Assembly (NCBI GenBank): GCA_002495885.1
Contig: DAHG01000033.1
Span: 94,615 to 158,614 of the forward strand
Direction of reading: 5' to 3'
Source: Methanocellaceae archaeon UBA148
GTDB taxonomy: Archaea; Halobacteriota; UBA148
DNA length: 64,000 bases
Shown here: positions 43,463 through 52,623 of the stretch, in pieces
Layout: the number at the start of each line of letters is the position of its first letter
Position numbering within the stretch: the first letter of the stretch is position 1
The notes under the pieces: model-generated
Database searches by the model: none
Told to the model about the DNA's origin: nothing
The model's input: only the letters and a program-made list of their open reading frames with translations
Position numbers and translations under genes: made by a program

Positions 43463-44299
43463 TTATCCCAGCCTATCCCATTTTCTCTTTTTGAGGGTTA
43501 TTATCAACACTATGAGTACTACTATGATAATCCCTGCGATGATGCCATATTTTATAAGAGTGTTACGCTCCAGTTGACCTTCATAGGTTTCTATCGCGGC
43601 CCTTGCACTATCAGAGGCTCTTGTAGCTTCATCATAAGAATCTTCAGCCGCTTGTTTCGACGCACCCATATCAGGTACCTCATACAAAACTTTAGCGCTG
43701 CCCAGCGATCCCTCTGCTGAGTTAAGGAAACCTTTTGATGCTTCTAGCATCGCTGCTGGAACACCTGCATCTTCGGCAGATTTGATGTCGTTTTTAGCCA
43801 TCATTATTCGCTTGTCAGCCTGGTCTATGGAAGTTAATACTTCATTAATTTCATCGGTCGTTATGTAGGCTGAGATCTCGGTTATGGCTTTATCCCCTTC
43901 CAAGATCTGCATCAAATGGTAGTATTCCTTCTTTCCAACTTCTGGTGCTATGCCAGATAATCCGATTGTTAGGTTGTTATATACCGAATGATCGAATTCC
44001 AGGGTAAATTCCCAATTACGCTGTGTATCCCGATAAGCCCAGCCGCTGGCATTCTCCATCTTAATGTCCCATATTGGGTCCATCAAACTCGTACTCAAAT
44101 GTAGTGTGGTCCTGTCGGTCAGATTTGAACTGACCTCTTTCAAAACAACCTCATCTATATGTACTCTGTCCCCCGCAAACAAGTCCTCAGTGGGGACAGC
44201 ACTCCTGGAACTTTCTTCGATTTTCTGCGCGAGAGCGCCTTGAGATCCGATAGCAAAGACCAATAAAAATATTACGCCAAACGTGATCAACCTTTTCAT
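43463..44299 (-). CDS. Secreted protein with C-terminal membrane anchor, next to cetZ
   Basis: 278 residues from ATG 44299, preceded by GGTGG at normal distance; an ATG at 44332 overlaps cetZ by four bases but adds a non-signal leader. The N-terminus is a signal peptide (RLITFGVIFLLVFAIG...GALAQ). The ectodomain has a beta-rich N-terminal half and a helical region around residues 145-235 rich in Ala, Glu and Lys (SAEDAGVPAAMLEASKGFL), likely coiled. One transmembrane helix (YGIIAGIIIVVLIVLIITL) ends with a short basic tail KKRKWDRLG. So most of it is outside with a small cytoplasmic tail. The family is unknown. Its position just after cetZ suggests a role in linking the cytoskeleton to the envelope. 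Confidence 0.7.
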   Translation of the reverse strand: MKRLITFGVIFLLVFAIGSQGALAQKIEESSRSAVPTEDLFAGDRVHIDEVVLKEVSSNLTDRTTLHLSTSLMDPIWDIKMENASGWAYRDTQRNWEFTLEFDHSVYNNLTIGLSGIAPEVGKKEYYHLMQILEGDKAITEISAYITTDEINEVLTSIDQADKRIMMAKNDIKSAEDAGVPAAMLEASKGFLNSAEGSLGSAKVLYEVPDMGASKQAAEDSYDEATRASDSARAAIETYEGQLERNTLIKYGIIAGIIIVVLIVLIITLKKRKWDRLG

Positions 44300-44328
44300 T
44301 CCATCCACCATCAGAATAAAATCCCCCA

Positions 44329-45501
44329 TCAAAATAAAGGCTGCAAATCTTCGGCATTCATCAACTCTTCGATCCTCTCGCCTTTTTTCTCACTAAACTC
44401 TGCCATTCTTACCTGTGCATCTATAGCGAGTTGCTGTAGTTCTTTGATTCGTGGTACATTTGAAACACCGGATAAAAGGACGACACCTGCCACATATTTA
44501 CTACCTGGGATTGGGTAATCTCCCCCGCGAACTTCTCCGCCACCTATTGCATCCTCGAGCCATAATCTCGCCTTTTCCGTTCCAACTCTACTCAACTGCT
44601 CCGGCGGTCCTGCTATCAAAACGAGGGCTTTTTCAGCACTTTTGATGTCGCATGGCATAGTCAACCGCCCCATAGCAGCCCTTCTTACCAAGGAAACAAC
44701 CTTAGTAGTTGAATCAAGCGATTCTATGGATGTCTTTCTTCTGAACATGTTTCTGAGTTTTCCCAGCAAGCCAACTCTTTGTGCCTCTTCTCTTGCATAG
44801 CCGATGACCGAAATCTCTCCACCTTTGAGGGTGTTGATGATCTCGGACGAATCTATTACCGACTCCCCCACTACTCCCTTGGGGGAACGTGGTGCTTCTC
44901 CTGCACCAAGTATGATGCCGAGTCTCCTGGCAATTTCCTCATTTATGTACTGATATGACTCTACAATGGTTGTTCCTTCCTTCTTCCAAGAATCATTATC
45001 GAATAAAAAGAGGGCGTCAACTTCTTTTATAAAAGTCATTAGACTTCTGGCCGCATTCAATGAATAGAGCGAACCCTCCTCATTTGATGGCAGTATTCCC
45101 AGACCATAGACCGGCTCTGAATAAAGTTTTTTCAACCTTCTTGCAATGACCGGGGCCCCACCAGACCCAGTTCCACCACCAAGTCCAGCTGCTACCAAAA
45201 ACGCCTCTGTCATATGAGTGCCCCGTGCATCCACAGCGCTTTGAATCGTATAGATATCATCTGTGGCTATCTTTGCACCCATTTCATTGTCCGCACCAAT
45301 GCCATGGCCTTTCGATACCGTCTGACCTATGAGAAGGCGGTCTTCCATTGGTATTTGGGTCAGACCCATGAGATCTGTTTTGGCAGTATTAATAGCCAAT
45401 GCCCTCGCAATAGAGCTTTGGCCTGTTTTCTTATCGTATTCCAGAAGCAAATCTATTATCTTTCCTCCTGCCTGTCCAAAGCCAATTGCAAATAGTTTCA
45501 T
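44329..45501 (-). CDS. cetZ: CetZ, archaeal tubulin-superfamily GTPase
   Basis: 390 residues. The N-terminal IGFGQAGGKIID and the tubulin signature GGGTGSG (residues 108-114) bind GTP; NTAKTDL and the T7 region (NDSW near residue 170) are in place. The pattern matches CetZ rather than FtsZ1/2 (residues around IGADNEMGAKIATDDI). CetZ proteins control cell shape and motility in haloarchaea and occur in many euryarchaea. It follows a PRC-barrel gene by 76 bp and precedes a membrane-anchored secreted protein by 29 bp. A general role in shape is likely. Confidence 0.92.
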   Translation of the reverse strand: MKLFAIGFGQAGGKIIDLLLEYDKKTGQSSIARALAINTAKTDLMGLTQIPMEDRLLIGQTVSKGHGIGADNEMGAKIATDDIYTIQSAVDARGTHMTEAFLVAAGLGGGTGSGGAPVIARRLKKLYSEPVYGLGILPSNEEGSLYSLNAARSLMTFIKEVDALFLFDNDSWKKEGTTIVESYQYINEEIARRLGIILGAGEAPRSPKGVVGESVIDSSEIINTLKGGEISVIGYAREEAQRVGLLGKLRNMFRRKTSIESLDSTTKVVSLVRRAAMGRLTMPCDIKSAEKALVLIAGPPEQLSRVGTEKARLWLEDAIGGGEVRGGDYPIPGSKYVAGVVLLSGVSNVPRIKELQQLAIDAQVRMAEFSEKKGERIEELMNAEDLQPLF

Positions 45502-45577
45502 TTTTACCCACTCTATTGTTTATCTACTCTATTTTTACCCTGTTTTTTTGAATATTGTGTCAGGCCACTATATATAT

Positions 45578-46237
45578 CTATTCATATCCAGCAGGTATAA
45601 CACGAACGTCTTTGAGTATAACACAGTTGTTATAAACGTTTTTCAGATATATCCCCTCAATGGGTATCTCAAACAATTTCTTATCGGTCTTGACCTTCAG
45701 CTCAATCAGGTCCCCGGTTTTATCATCATAAACGATGTCGGTCACAGTTCCGATTATGGTACCATCGATGTATGTAACTTTTTGGCCGAAGATATCCTTT
45801 GCTGAGGGTTTATTATCTTTATACCGATGTATCAGTTGCGATATGGATTCTTCCTTTTTTTTAAATGAATCCATGCTAATCCCCATGAGAATTGCAAGCG
45901 CTTTTATGTCCACGATGTCGTCCAAACCTCTCAGCTTTTTTCTACTACGCAAGTCATACAGCATCGTATATATCTGGGCCTGGGCGTAGGCAAATGGATC
46001 GAGTTTATTGTTACTGACAAGATATTCTTTTACTATCCTTTTAACCTCATCACAAATGACATTGGAAAGCTCTTCTTTGGATAGATCCTTTTCCATGATA
46101 GCAGACGGAATCCTAAAATCTTTCTTGATGAAATGCTCTAGGGTTTCATCAGCAACGGGCTCCATTAGGAAGTTCCAGGGAAAAAGACGGGAGCGTAAAT
46201 AATTATGGACTCTCTCTTTTATTATTTCTTTTTTCAT
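45578..46237 (-). CDS. PRC-barrel domain protein
   Basis: 219 residues. The last 75 residues (KVTYIDGTIIGTVTDIVYDD ... LKDVRVIPAGYE) form a PRC-barrel. The first 140 residues are helical and not recognised. PRC-barrel proteins CdpB1/CdpB2 and CdpA take part in haloarchaeal division with FtsZ and SepF, which is notable because this gene sits beside cetZ; the link is an inference. No signal peptide or membrane helix is seen. Confidence 0.78.
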   Translation of the reverse strand: MKKEIIKERVHNYLRSRLFPWNFLMEPVADETLEHFIKKDFRIPSAIMEKDLSKEELSNVICDEVKRIVKEYLVSNNKLDPFAYAQAQIYTMLYDLRSRKKLRGLDDIVDIKALAILMGISMDSFKKKEESISQLIHRYKDNKPSAKDIFGQKVTYIDGTIIGTVTDIVYDDKTGDLIELKVKTDKKLFEIPIEGIYLKNVYNNCVILKDVRVIPAGYE

Positions 46238-46255
46238 AGCTTCCTTCTAAGTTTT

Positions 46256-47161
46256 TCATAATTTCCTGCGAAGCATTTGATACAATTTTGATGCTTTAGA
46301 ATTGTCCTTCTTTCCTATATCCTCTTCAGTAGGTACTTCTTTTCTACACAGCAGCCAAACCCATTTTCCAAAATCAGTTACCTCATAGATATCGCCACGT
46401 TTCTCCACTAGATTATAATCCCAATCATCCCCGACCAGATAATCCATACTGTCCTTCAGCAGCCCATCGTACATCTCACTCACGAGCCCTTTATATTCCT
46501 CATCCTCGATACTGCAGATTTCTTGAATTTCTTTTATATTTAATCCCTTGCAAGAATTGATTAAGACGCTGAAGCCGGTAAATGCATAATCCCTCTCTCT
46601 TAGGCGCCTCCAGCATAAGTCCAGTTGGTTATTCCTACCCAACATTTTTTTTGCAGTTTCTTGGAGAAGAGTTGTTATGGAATCTAAAATTCTTAATGCT
46701 TCGATATCATTGAAGTCTGGAGTTTTGATCGTCACCCCTTTATTGCTCATCGTGGCATTTTTAAATTCGACAATAGGCTTTGGGTCGCCAAATAATATGT
46801 CCGTTAAGGCCCTAAAATATTGCTCTGTTAGGGGTTCTCTTTCTGGATCGTAGGGATACAGATTGCCATGCCTCAGATCCAGACTGGGGCCAAAGTATGC
46901 CACCAGTTCAAGAAGGTCGCGTCTTATTTGTTCAATATTTGCAAAATCACCCTCTTTAGTGTCTATCGTTCTACTTAACTGTTTCAACTCACCCTCTAAT
47001 TGCGACCTGAGATTACCACTAATCCCTTTGTTTAACAGTGCCTCAATGTCATTTATCTTTTTTCGTATTTCATCCGGTTCATCAGCACCTGTACGGTCTC
47101 TCAAAAGCCAATATTCCTTCGCCAGTATAGTTGCCCTTTCGTTAAAGGCGGCTTCACGCAT
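46256..47161 (-). CDS. Conserved-looking hypothetical protein with helical core
   Basis: 301 residues from ATG 47161; an in-frame ATG at 47203 adds 14 residues that nearly repeat the next 14 because of a 42-bp tandem duplication. Residues 15-70 form coiled-coil-like helices (KKINDIEALLNKGISGNL). A middle part has DPEREPLTEQYFRALTDILFGD. The C-terminal 60 residues, with YEVTDFGKWVWLLCRKE, could be a winged helix. I do not recognise the family. It ends 19 bp before the PRC-barrel gene, so it may be the first gene of the cetZ unit. Evidence for function is lacking. Confidence 0.6.
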   Translation of the reverse strand: MREAAFNERATILAKEYWLLRDRTGADEPDEIRKKINDIEALLNKGISGNLRSQLEGELKQLSRTIDTKEGDFANIEQIRRDLLELVAYFGPSLDLRHGNLYPYDPEREPLTEQYFRALTDILFGDPKPIVEFKNATMSNKGVTIKTPDFNDIEALRILDSITTLLQETAKKMLGRNNQLDLCWRRLRERDYAFTGFSVLINSCKGLNIKEIQEICSIEDEEYKGLVSEMYDGLLKDSMDYLVGDDWDYNLVEKRGDIYEVTDFGKWVWLLCRKEVPTEEDIGKKDNSKASKLYQMLRRKL

Positions 47162-47211
47162 AATTACTCCCGTTGAAACATCTTTAAAGGCCGATTCACG
47201 CATAATTACTC
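47142..47211. repeat. In-frame 42-bp tandem duplication over a start codon
   Basis: The 28-base unit beginning TTAAAGGC and ending CATAATTACTC occurs at 47142-47169 and 47184-47211 with two differences. The period of 42 bp is 14 codons. It duplicates the initiator and following residues of the hypothetical gene (MREAAFN and MRESAFK). Confidence 0.85.
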
Positions 47212-47273
47212 ACTTGTACACTTTTTTGGTAATCCATAACCCATATTAATAACTTACTATATAAGTAGTTGTG

Positions 47274-48374
47274 ATGAAATACGTCGTGCTAGTTGGAGAT
47301 GGAATGGAAGACTACCCCATAAAAGCTTTAGAGGGTAGAACGCCATTACAGGTTGCCCACACACCAAACATGGATTTCATCTCAGCTGAGGGGAGCATGG
47401 GTACTGTAAAAACAATACCTGAGGGCATGTATCCAGGAAGCGATGTTGCCAACCTATCCATCCTTGGATATGATCCCAGAAAATATTATACCGGCAGGGG
47501 ACCTTTAGAGGCGGCAAGCATGGGCGTTTTTTTAGATGAAGATGATGTGGCTTTTAGATGTAATCTGGTTACCGTGAAAGACGGTATACTCGTTGATTAC
47601 AGTGCAGATCACATATCAACTGAGGATGGCGGGGGCTTAATAAAACTCATAGATGAGAAGTTGGGGGGCAAGAACATCAGTTTCCATCCCGGAATTAGCT
47701 ATCGTCATCTATTGGTTCTAAAGGGCTGCGAAAAGGTGAAATGTGTCCCACCACATGATATGGTGGGACATTTGATAGAGGAAAATCTTCCCTTTGGCAA
47801 GGGCAGTAAATTGCTAAAAAATCTTATGCAAGACTCAAGGTCTTTCCTGGGGGAATACATGATCTGGCCGTGGGGACCTGGCAAAGCGCCAAGCATGCCC
47901 TCTTTCGAGGAGAAATATGGCTTAAGCGGCTCCGTGATATGTGCTGTAGATCTAATCAAAGGTATCGGCAGATGTGCTGGATTACAAATCATAAATGTAC
48001 CAGGTGCCACTGGTTACTTGGATACGAACTATAGGGAAAAAGCAGATTATGCACTGATGTCTTTAGAAAAAAAAGATTTCGCTTTCGTGCATGTAGAGGC
48101 GCCGGATGAGGCTGGTCACGAAGGAAATATGGAGGCAAAGATCAAAGCCATAGAGGATTTTGATGAAAAGGTCGTGGGAACGATGTTGGATGGTTTAGAT
48201 AGATATGAAGAATATAAGATTTTGGTGCTGTCAGACCATCCCACGCCGATATCACTCAGGACCCACACTCCCGATCCGGTCGGTTTCTCCGTCTTCTCCA
48301 CAGGTGAGCTCCAGCCCATGGGTTTTATTGAGGAAGGGTACAGATTGATGGACATTTTTATCAAAGGGTGTTAG
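47274..48374 (+). CDS. apgM: Cofactor-independent phosphoglycerate mutase, archaeal type
   Basis: 366 residues from ATG 47274 (a GTG directly precedes it). The N-terminal VLVGDGMEDYPI and GSDVANLSILGYDP hold the metal-binding Asp and the catalytic Ser; the C-terminal VHVEAPDEAGHEGN and LSDHPTPISLRTH complete the alkaline-phosphatase-like site. It interconverts 2- and 3-phosphoglycerate. It precedes thrB by two bases, a pairing that also occurs elsewhere. A phosphotransfer role in threonine synthesis instead of glycolysis cannot be excluded. Confidence 0.88.
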   Translation: MKYVVLVGDGMEDYPIKALEGRTPLQVAHTPNMDFISAEGSMGTVKTIPEGMYPGSDVANLSILGYDPRKYYTGRGPLEAASMGVFLDEDDVAFRCNLVTVKDGILVDYSADHISTEDGGGLIKLIDEKLGGKNISFHPGISYRHLLVLKGCEKVKCVPPHDMVGHLIEENLPFGKGSKLLKNLMQDSRSFLGEYMIWPWGPGKAPSMPSFEEKYGLSGSVICAVDLIKGIGRCAGLQIINVPGATGYLDTNYREKADYALMSLEKKDFAFVHVEAPDEAGHEGNMEAKIKAIEDFDEKVVGTMLDGLDRYEEYKILVLSDHPTPISLRTHTPDPVGFSVFSTGELQPMGFIEEGYRLMDIFIKGC

Positions 48375-48376
48375 CG

Positions 48377-49273
48377 ATGGATCATATCACGGTAAAGGCA
48401 CCTGCAACGTCTGCCAACCTAGGCTCTGGCTTTGATGTGTTTGGCATAGCACTGCAAATCCCATATGACATCATCGAGCTTGAGCCCCAGGATGTAACGG
48501 AGATAAAAGTCGACGGAGTTGGCAGAGACCTTATTTCCACAGATCCCGCAAAGAACACGGCAGGAATTACCGCATCAGAGCTGGGATGCAATGCGAAAAT
48601 TACGGTTCATAAAGGAATCAGACCCTGCAGCGGGCTTGGATCTTCTGCAGCTAGCGCAGCCGGAGCAGCCTTAGGTCTAAACGAACTCTTTGGTCTCAGA
48701 CTTTCAGAAAACGAACTTATCAGGGCAGCAGTTAAAGGTGAAAAAGTCGTGTCTGGAGCAGCACATGCGGATAACGTTGCTGCAGCTCTACTCGGTGGAT
48801 TTACGATAGCGAATGGCGAAAATGTAATCCAACTGGAACCGCCTGATATCGGCATCGTTGCGGTATTACCAGATATTTCCGTTGAGACAAGAGCAGCGAG
48901 ATCCATACTACCTCCAAAAGTATCGCTGGAAGACTTGGTTTTCAACGTCGGAAACGCATCCTCGTTGGTCATCGGCATGGTTACCGGAAATCTGGAACTT
49001 ATTGGGAGGAGCATGCAAGATCGCATAATAACGCCAGTGCGTTCAAAGCTCATTCCTTGTTACGAGGATGTGAGGGAGAGCGCCTTAGAAGCTGGTGCAG
49101 CAGGTGCAACGATCAGCGGCTCTGGTCCAGCCATGATCGCCGTCTGCGAGTTTGACAGAAGGGGTGAAATAGCAGATGCAATGGTGGGTGCTTTCAATCG
49201 CAATGGGATAAAAAGCGAACCCTTCATAACCCGACCAGGCAGTGGTGCAGAGATCGTGAAGGGGAGTGAATGA
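48377..49273 (+). CDS. thrB: Homoserine kinase
   Basis: 298 residues from ATG 48377, two bases after the apgM stop. The GHMP-kinase motifs APATSANLGSGFDVFGIAL, GLGSSAASAAGAALGLNELF and the C-terminal GAAGATISGSGPAMIAV are present. It phosphorylates homoserine in threonine synthesis. It overlaps the start of the next gene by eight bases. The product is the typical archaeal length. Confidence 0.95.
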   Translation: MDHITVKAPATSANLGSGFDVFGIALQIPYDIIELEPQDVTEIKVDGVGRDLISTDPAKNTAGITASELGCNAKITVHKGIRPCSGLGSSAASAAGAALGLNELFGLRLSENELIRAAVKGEKVVSGAAHADNVAAALLGGFTIANGENVIQLEPPDIGIVAVLPDISVETRAARSILPPKVSLEDLVFNVGNASSLVIGMVTGNLELIGRSMQDRIITPVRSKLIPCYEDVRESALEAGAAGATISGSGPAMIAVCEFDRRGEIADAMVGAFNRNGIKSEPFITRPGSGAEIVKGSE

Positions 49274-49744
49274 AAGGGTTAAGCTGATACTACTATTCCT
49301 AATCACCGTTATCCTTGTTGTTTGGTCTGGCACTGGTATGGTGGATGTTATTGAGCTCGTCAGCAAGTCCAACACCTATGCAAAAGCCTGCACCAACATC
49401 GACAACAACCATAACTACGCCGAAGTTCAACCACAAGCTAAAATTGGAAAAGATTGGTGTTCAAATATCACTTCTGAAAAAGTTATAATCCATGCTAGCT
49501 ATGCTGAATGCGTCCGATTGGACAATTTTGCAGCAAACCTAAAACTCTGGATGAAGAAGAAAGGACGGAAAGTTATTTCTCGGAAATGATGGGACCAGGA
49601 GAGAACAAAACATCCTCAGCAAGCTTTAGTACCTAGGCATAAATGAAGGTAAGAGTAGTGAAGAGGGTCTGGCTGTTGACAGGGATATCCTGATAAAGCC
49701 GGAGAGATGGAGTCATGATGGATACTAAAGGAGCGAAATCTTGA
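49266..49744 (+). pseudogene. Frameshifted lipoprotein-like gene between thrB and cofE
   Basis: The first frame starts at GTG 49266, overlapping thrB, and runs 107 codons with a signal/lipoprotein-like start (LILLFLITVILVVWSGTG) and a later block CSNITSEKVIIHASYAECVR. Coding-like segments continue in other frames: a Thr/Pro linker (SPTPMQKPAPTSTTTITTPK) at about 49365-49430 in frame two and EEERTESYFSEMMGPGENKT plus VVKRVWLLTG and MMDTKGAKS to TGA 49744 in frame three. The last stop overlaps the cofE TTG (TTGA). Read together they form one protein broken by at least three shifts. It is either a decayed gene or a run of assembly errors. Confidence 0.5.
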
Positions 49745-50475
49745 GAGCCGAAGCTTTTATAGTTAAAGGCGTCCCGCAGATCGAAAGTGGGGATGACCTG
49801 GGCAATATGATATCCGAATTAGCCCAACTAGTGGACGGAGATATCATAGTGGTCGCCTCTACCGTCGTTGCAAAGTCTGAGGGTAGAGTGCTACGCCTAA
49901 AGGATATAGAGCCTGGCTATGACGCCAAGAGGATTGCACGCCTAAATGAGGAGGACCCCCGGTTTGTCCAGGCGGTATTGGATGAAAGCGAGGAAATTCT
50001 GATCGAGAATCCTTTTTTGCTGGTCCAGACCCCCACGGGTCATATATGCGTGAATGCAGGTATAGATCGATCAAACATTCGGGACGGATTTGTGATTTTG
50101 TTGCCAGAAGATCCAGATAGAAGCGCAAAAAATATCAGAGATTCAACCGGCAAACACATTGCAGTCATCATCTCAGACACGTGCGGCAGACCATTCAGAA
50201 CTGGGCAAACAGGTATCGCAATTGGATGTGCTGGCATCTCTGTTATTAAGGACTGGAGAGGCGAAAAAGATCTGTTTGGCAGAGAGCTAAAAGTGACAAG
50301 AGAGGCGATTGTAGATGAACTGGCCGGTTTTGCGAATATGTTAATGGGTGAAGCTTCCGGGGGGACGCCCGTGGTGATAATTCGTGGAATCCAATGGCAA
50401 GATAGCAAGGAAGGAATCAAGAGCATATATAGGCCCAAAGAGGAGGATCTGATAAAAAAGGCGCTTAAAAAGTAG
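49741..50475 (+). CDS. cofE: Coenzyme F420-0:gamma-glutamyl ligase
   Basis: 244 residues. The start is TTG 49741, supported by AAAGGAG seven to eight bases upstream. Motifs VKGVPQIESGDDLG, VASTVVAKSEGRVL, HICVNAGIDRSN, SDTCGRPFRTGQTGIAIG and VDELAGFANMLMGEA identify CofE. It adds glutamates to F420-0 with GTP. This supports the F420 economy that mer also uses. The unusual start may lower expression. Confidence 0.95.
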   Translation: MRAEAFIVKGVPQIESGDDLGNMISELAQLVDGDIIVVASTVVAKSEGRVLRLKDIEPGYDAKRIARLNEEDPRFVQAVLDESEEILIENPFLLVQTPTGHICVNAGIDRSNIRDGFVILLPEDPDRSAKNIRDSTGKHIAVIISDTCGRPFRTGQTGIAIGCAGISVIKDWRGEKDLFGRELKVTREAIVDELAGFANMLMGEASGGTPVVIIRGIQWQDSKEGIKSIYRPKEEDLIKKALKK

Positions 50476-50678
50476 CTGCAAGTTGTAACCAGCTTATAAC
50501 CAGCGTTAAAGACCCAAAAAGACAAAGAAGTGTGTAAATTAGGGAAGATACGGATGAATGTCTCATTCGGATGCTTGCCTGTATTGTTAGATTAGTGTCG
50601 TAATTCGTAATAATAGTAACAAAAGTAATAATAGTAACAAAAGGCAACATAATAAAACAAAACTTTATTCCTGCAAGC
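50476..50678. other. Intergenic region between cofE and the UbiA gene
   Basis: 203 bp without a gene. AATAATAGTAACAAAAG occurs twice in tandem around 50608-50642. This AT-rich run may hold terminators of the two convergent genes. Confidence 0.35.
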
Positions 50679-51644
50679 TCAGAACAAAGTAACCGCTGCG
50701 GCCAGCATTGCAATTATTATCCATTCGCCATCCACGAGCAAATCAACTGAAGTCCCTATTTTTAACTTATCCTTACAAAAATACAGGATATACCAGTACC
50801 CATAAAAAACGCAAAATATTAAGACGACAAGGTACTGGCGGAAAAAGTCCATGAAATAAGAAAATGCGAGCCAGACTAGGAGGGTTGAGTTTAATCCCAG
50901 GAGCAGATTTTTTGAGTTATGTCTTCCAAAAAATACCGGAATTGTCCTCACACCGCTTAGTTTATCGCCTTCGATATCTCGAACATCAAATACAACCGTG
51001 TTGATGAAGCATTTCATGAAAAAGAGATAAAAAATCAAGATTATTGGAAGGTAATCACGAAAAGAAACTGCTAAGGGTATGAAAGCGCCTAATACCGCCC
51101 AAGACAGTGCAACTACAATATTTTTTACGCCTGTTATGTCTTTCAGTCGGAAGTTGGATATTTTTATACTGTATACAATCCCCATACAAAAAGGAAAGAG
51201 AATTATAAGGATAGAAAGGGGGTTTTTTAAAAAAGATAAAGACAAGGCAACGATGAAAGACGCTACTGTAGCCCAGGTAACCAAACGTTTATTTTTTTCA
51301 ATAAATCCTGCCCTTTCAGGCACATTTACCGAATCTTCTTCTATATCGGTTAATTTATTGATGTTGTATATGGCAAAAATAACAAGGAAAGAAGCAATCA
51401 GCAATTTAAAACTAATCTGCACTTCATAAAGCAAGAAAGAAAAATAAGGTAACAAAAAGGCGATGATGGCAATGAATAGGGAACTGACTGACAGGAATGA
51501 CAGGAATTTGTCAAACAAGGAACGGATATCTTTAAGTTTGAGATGGATATTGAATATTAGATAACTACCGAGAACATTGCCTAAACCCGCATCTACATCT
51601 GTCTCGTATACGGGTTTACATCCATAAGTTAATATTTTAGACAT
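50679..51644 (-). CDS. UbiA-family membrane prenyltransferase
   Basis: 321 residues with about eight to nine transmembrane helices. The first aspartate-rich motif is NINKLTDIEEDSVN and the second is DVRDIEGDKLSGVRTIP, as in UbiA enzymes that move a polyprenyl group to an aromatic or phospholipid acceptor. Archaeal members make ether lipids (digeranylgeranylglyceryl phosphate) or quinones/methanophenazine; which cannot be decided. The N-terminal 35 residues are long and may include an earlier misassigned start. It is convergent with cofE. Confidence 0.82.
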   Translation of the reverse strand: MSKILTYGCKPVYETDVDAGLGNVLGSYLIFNIHLKLKDIRSLFDKFLSFLSVSSLFIAIIAFLLPYFSFLLYEVQISFKLLIASFLVIFAIYNINKLTDIEEDSVNVPERAGFIEKNKRLVTWATVASFIVALSLSFLKNPLSILIILFPFCMGIVYSIKISNFRLKDITGVKNIVVALSWAVLGAFIPLAVSFRDYLPIILIFYLFFMKCFINTVVFDVRDIEGDKLSGVRTIPVFFGRHNSKNLLLGLNSTLLVWLAFSYFMDFFRQYLVVLIFCVFYGYWYILYFCKDKLKIGTSVDLLVDGEWIIIAMLAAAVTLF

Positions 51645-51711
51645 TGACTACACCACAACTAAAAGGTAGATATCACGGGATTTGAGCACTCAGCTAGAAA
51701 TTACATGGGAA

Positions 51712-52536
51712 TCACAAATGAAACTCATCGGACCGCTTGCGGTACCATTCAAACAATTCCCATCCCCATTCAATACCTTCCTTGGTGGAGTCTATTATAT
51801 CCTTATTCCAGTCGTATGTACCCTCAAAATTAAACAAACCAAACGATAGGAGACTGTCAGTAATCGTAAAAGCAGCTTTTAAGTCTTTTTTCATTACGTA
51901 TAATTTAAGTTTAGAGTTTTTTTCAGAAAGGATTTCTTTCAAGATTTCCTGGTCTATCCCTCCCAATACTTCTTTTGACACTACAAGCTCCACACAAATA
52001 TTTCTCTCGATTGTAAGCTCTTTAAGTAGTGATCCGAAATCAGGGATGAACATGGAAGTTACTCCTCTTATCTCTTTAGCATTTCTCAGCATATCGACGA
52101 AGCTTGTGAAGACCTGTAAAACATCAGCGGCAGGAGCCTCTATCATACTGGAGTTTTGCAATTCTCCGATTCTCTCAAGCAAATGTTCTGGAACACAGCT
52201 TAGGTCGTGGTTAAGCCAAAAGTCCTCGTATTTTTCCAATACATCAATCGCCTTAAAAAAATCGAGTAGCTTCAAGGCGATAATTTCGCCTATTTTCGTT
52301 AACACATAATCCTTAGCTTCATCTTGAAAAATGAGTTTGCCCTTTTCAAGCTCTCTTAGTGCATGTATGGTCGTTGTAGAGCTTGCCTCCAGTTCATCTC
52401 GCAATTCGCTCAGCGGTTTCTTGCCCTTTTTCAAGCTAACTAAAATACCGCTTCTCAGATCAGAACAAGCAGCGAGTCGAAGCATAGCACAAACAATCTT
52501 CGATCTCTTTTTTTCATTTTCATCTGAAGCGCACAT
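51712..52536 (-). CDS. Winged-helix regulator with DUF1724/FilR1-like C-terminal domain
   Basis: 274 residues. Residues 12-90 form an ArsR/MarR-type winged helix (SDLRSGILVSLKKGKKPLSE ... YVLTKIGEIIALKLLD). The C-terminal part (residues 100-270) fits the archaeal DUF1724 or FilR1 effector domain found in methanogen regulators, with VELVVSKEVLGGI and FNFEGTYDWNKDIIDSTKEG. Direct repeats of ACATGCATTT lie just upstream of its start and are good operator candidates. It is divergent from the ATPase-giant protein operon and may control it. Confidence 0.8.
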   Translation of the reverse strand: MCASDENEKKRSKIVCAMLRLAACSDLRSGILVSLKKGKKPLSELRDELEASSTTTIHALRELEKGKLIFQDEAKDYVLTKIGEIIALKLLDFFKAIDVLEKYEDFWLNHDLSCVPEHLLERIGELQNSSMIEAPAADVLQVFTSFVDMLRNAKEIRGVTSMFIPDFGSLLKELTIERNICVELVVSKEVLGGIDQEILKEILSEKNSKLKLYVMKKDLKAAFTITDSLLSFGLFNFEGTYDWNKDIIDSTKEGIEWGWELFEWYRKRSDEFHL

Positions 52537-52567
52537 TTTCTTTCACATCTCGGGGGTCATAGTACAT

Positions 52568-52600
52568 ACATGCATTTTATAGTATATACCACATGCATTT
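52568..52600. promoter_or_regulatory. Pair of ACATGCATTT repeats upstream of the regulator
   Basis: ACATGCATTT at 52568-52577 and 52591-52600, 23 bp apart, each centred on the palindrome ATGCAT, and TATAGTATATAC between them resembles the TATA element of the regulator. A regulator binding here would block its own promoter. Confidence 0.45.
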
Positions 52601-52623
52601 AGCAAATTTAATTGTAGTTATGT

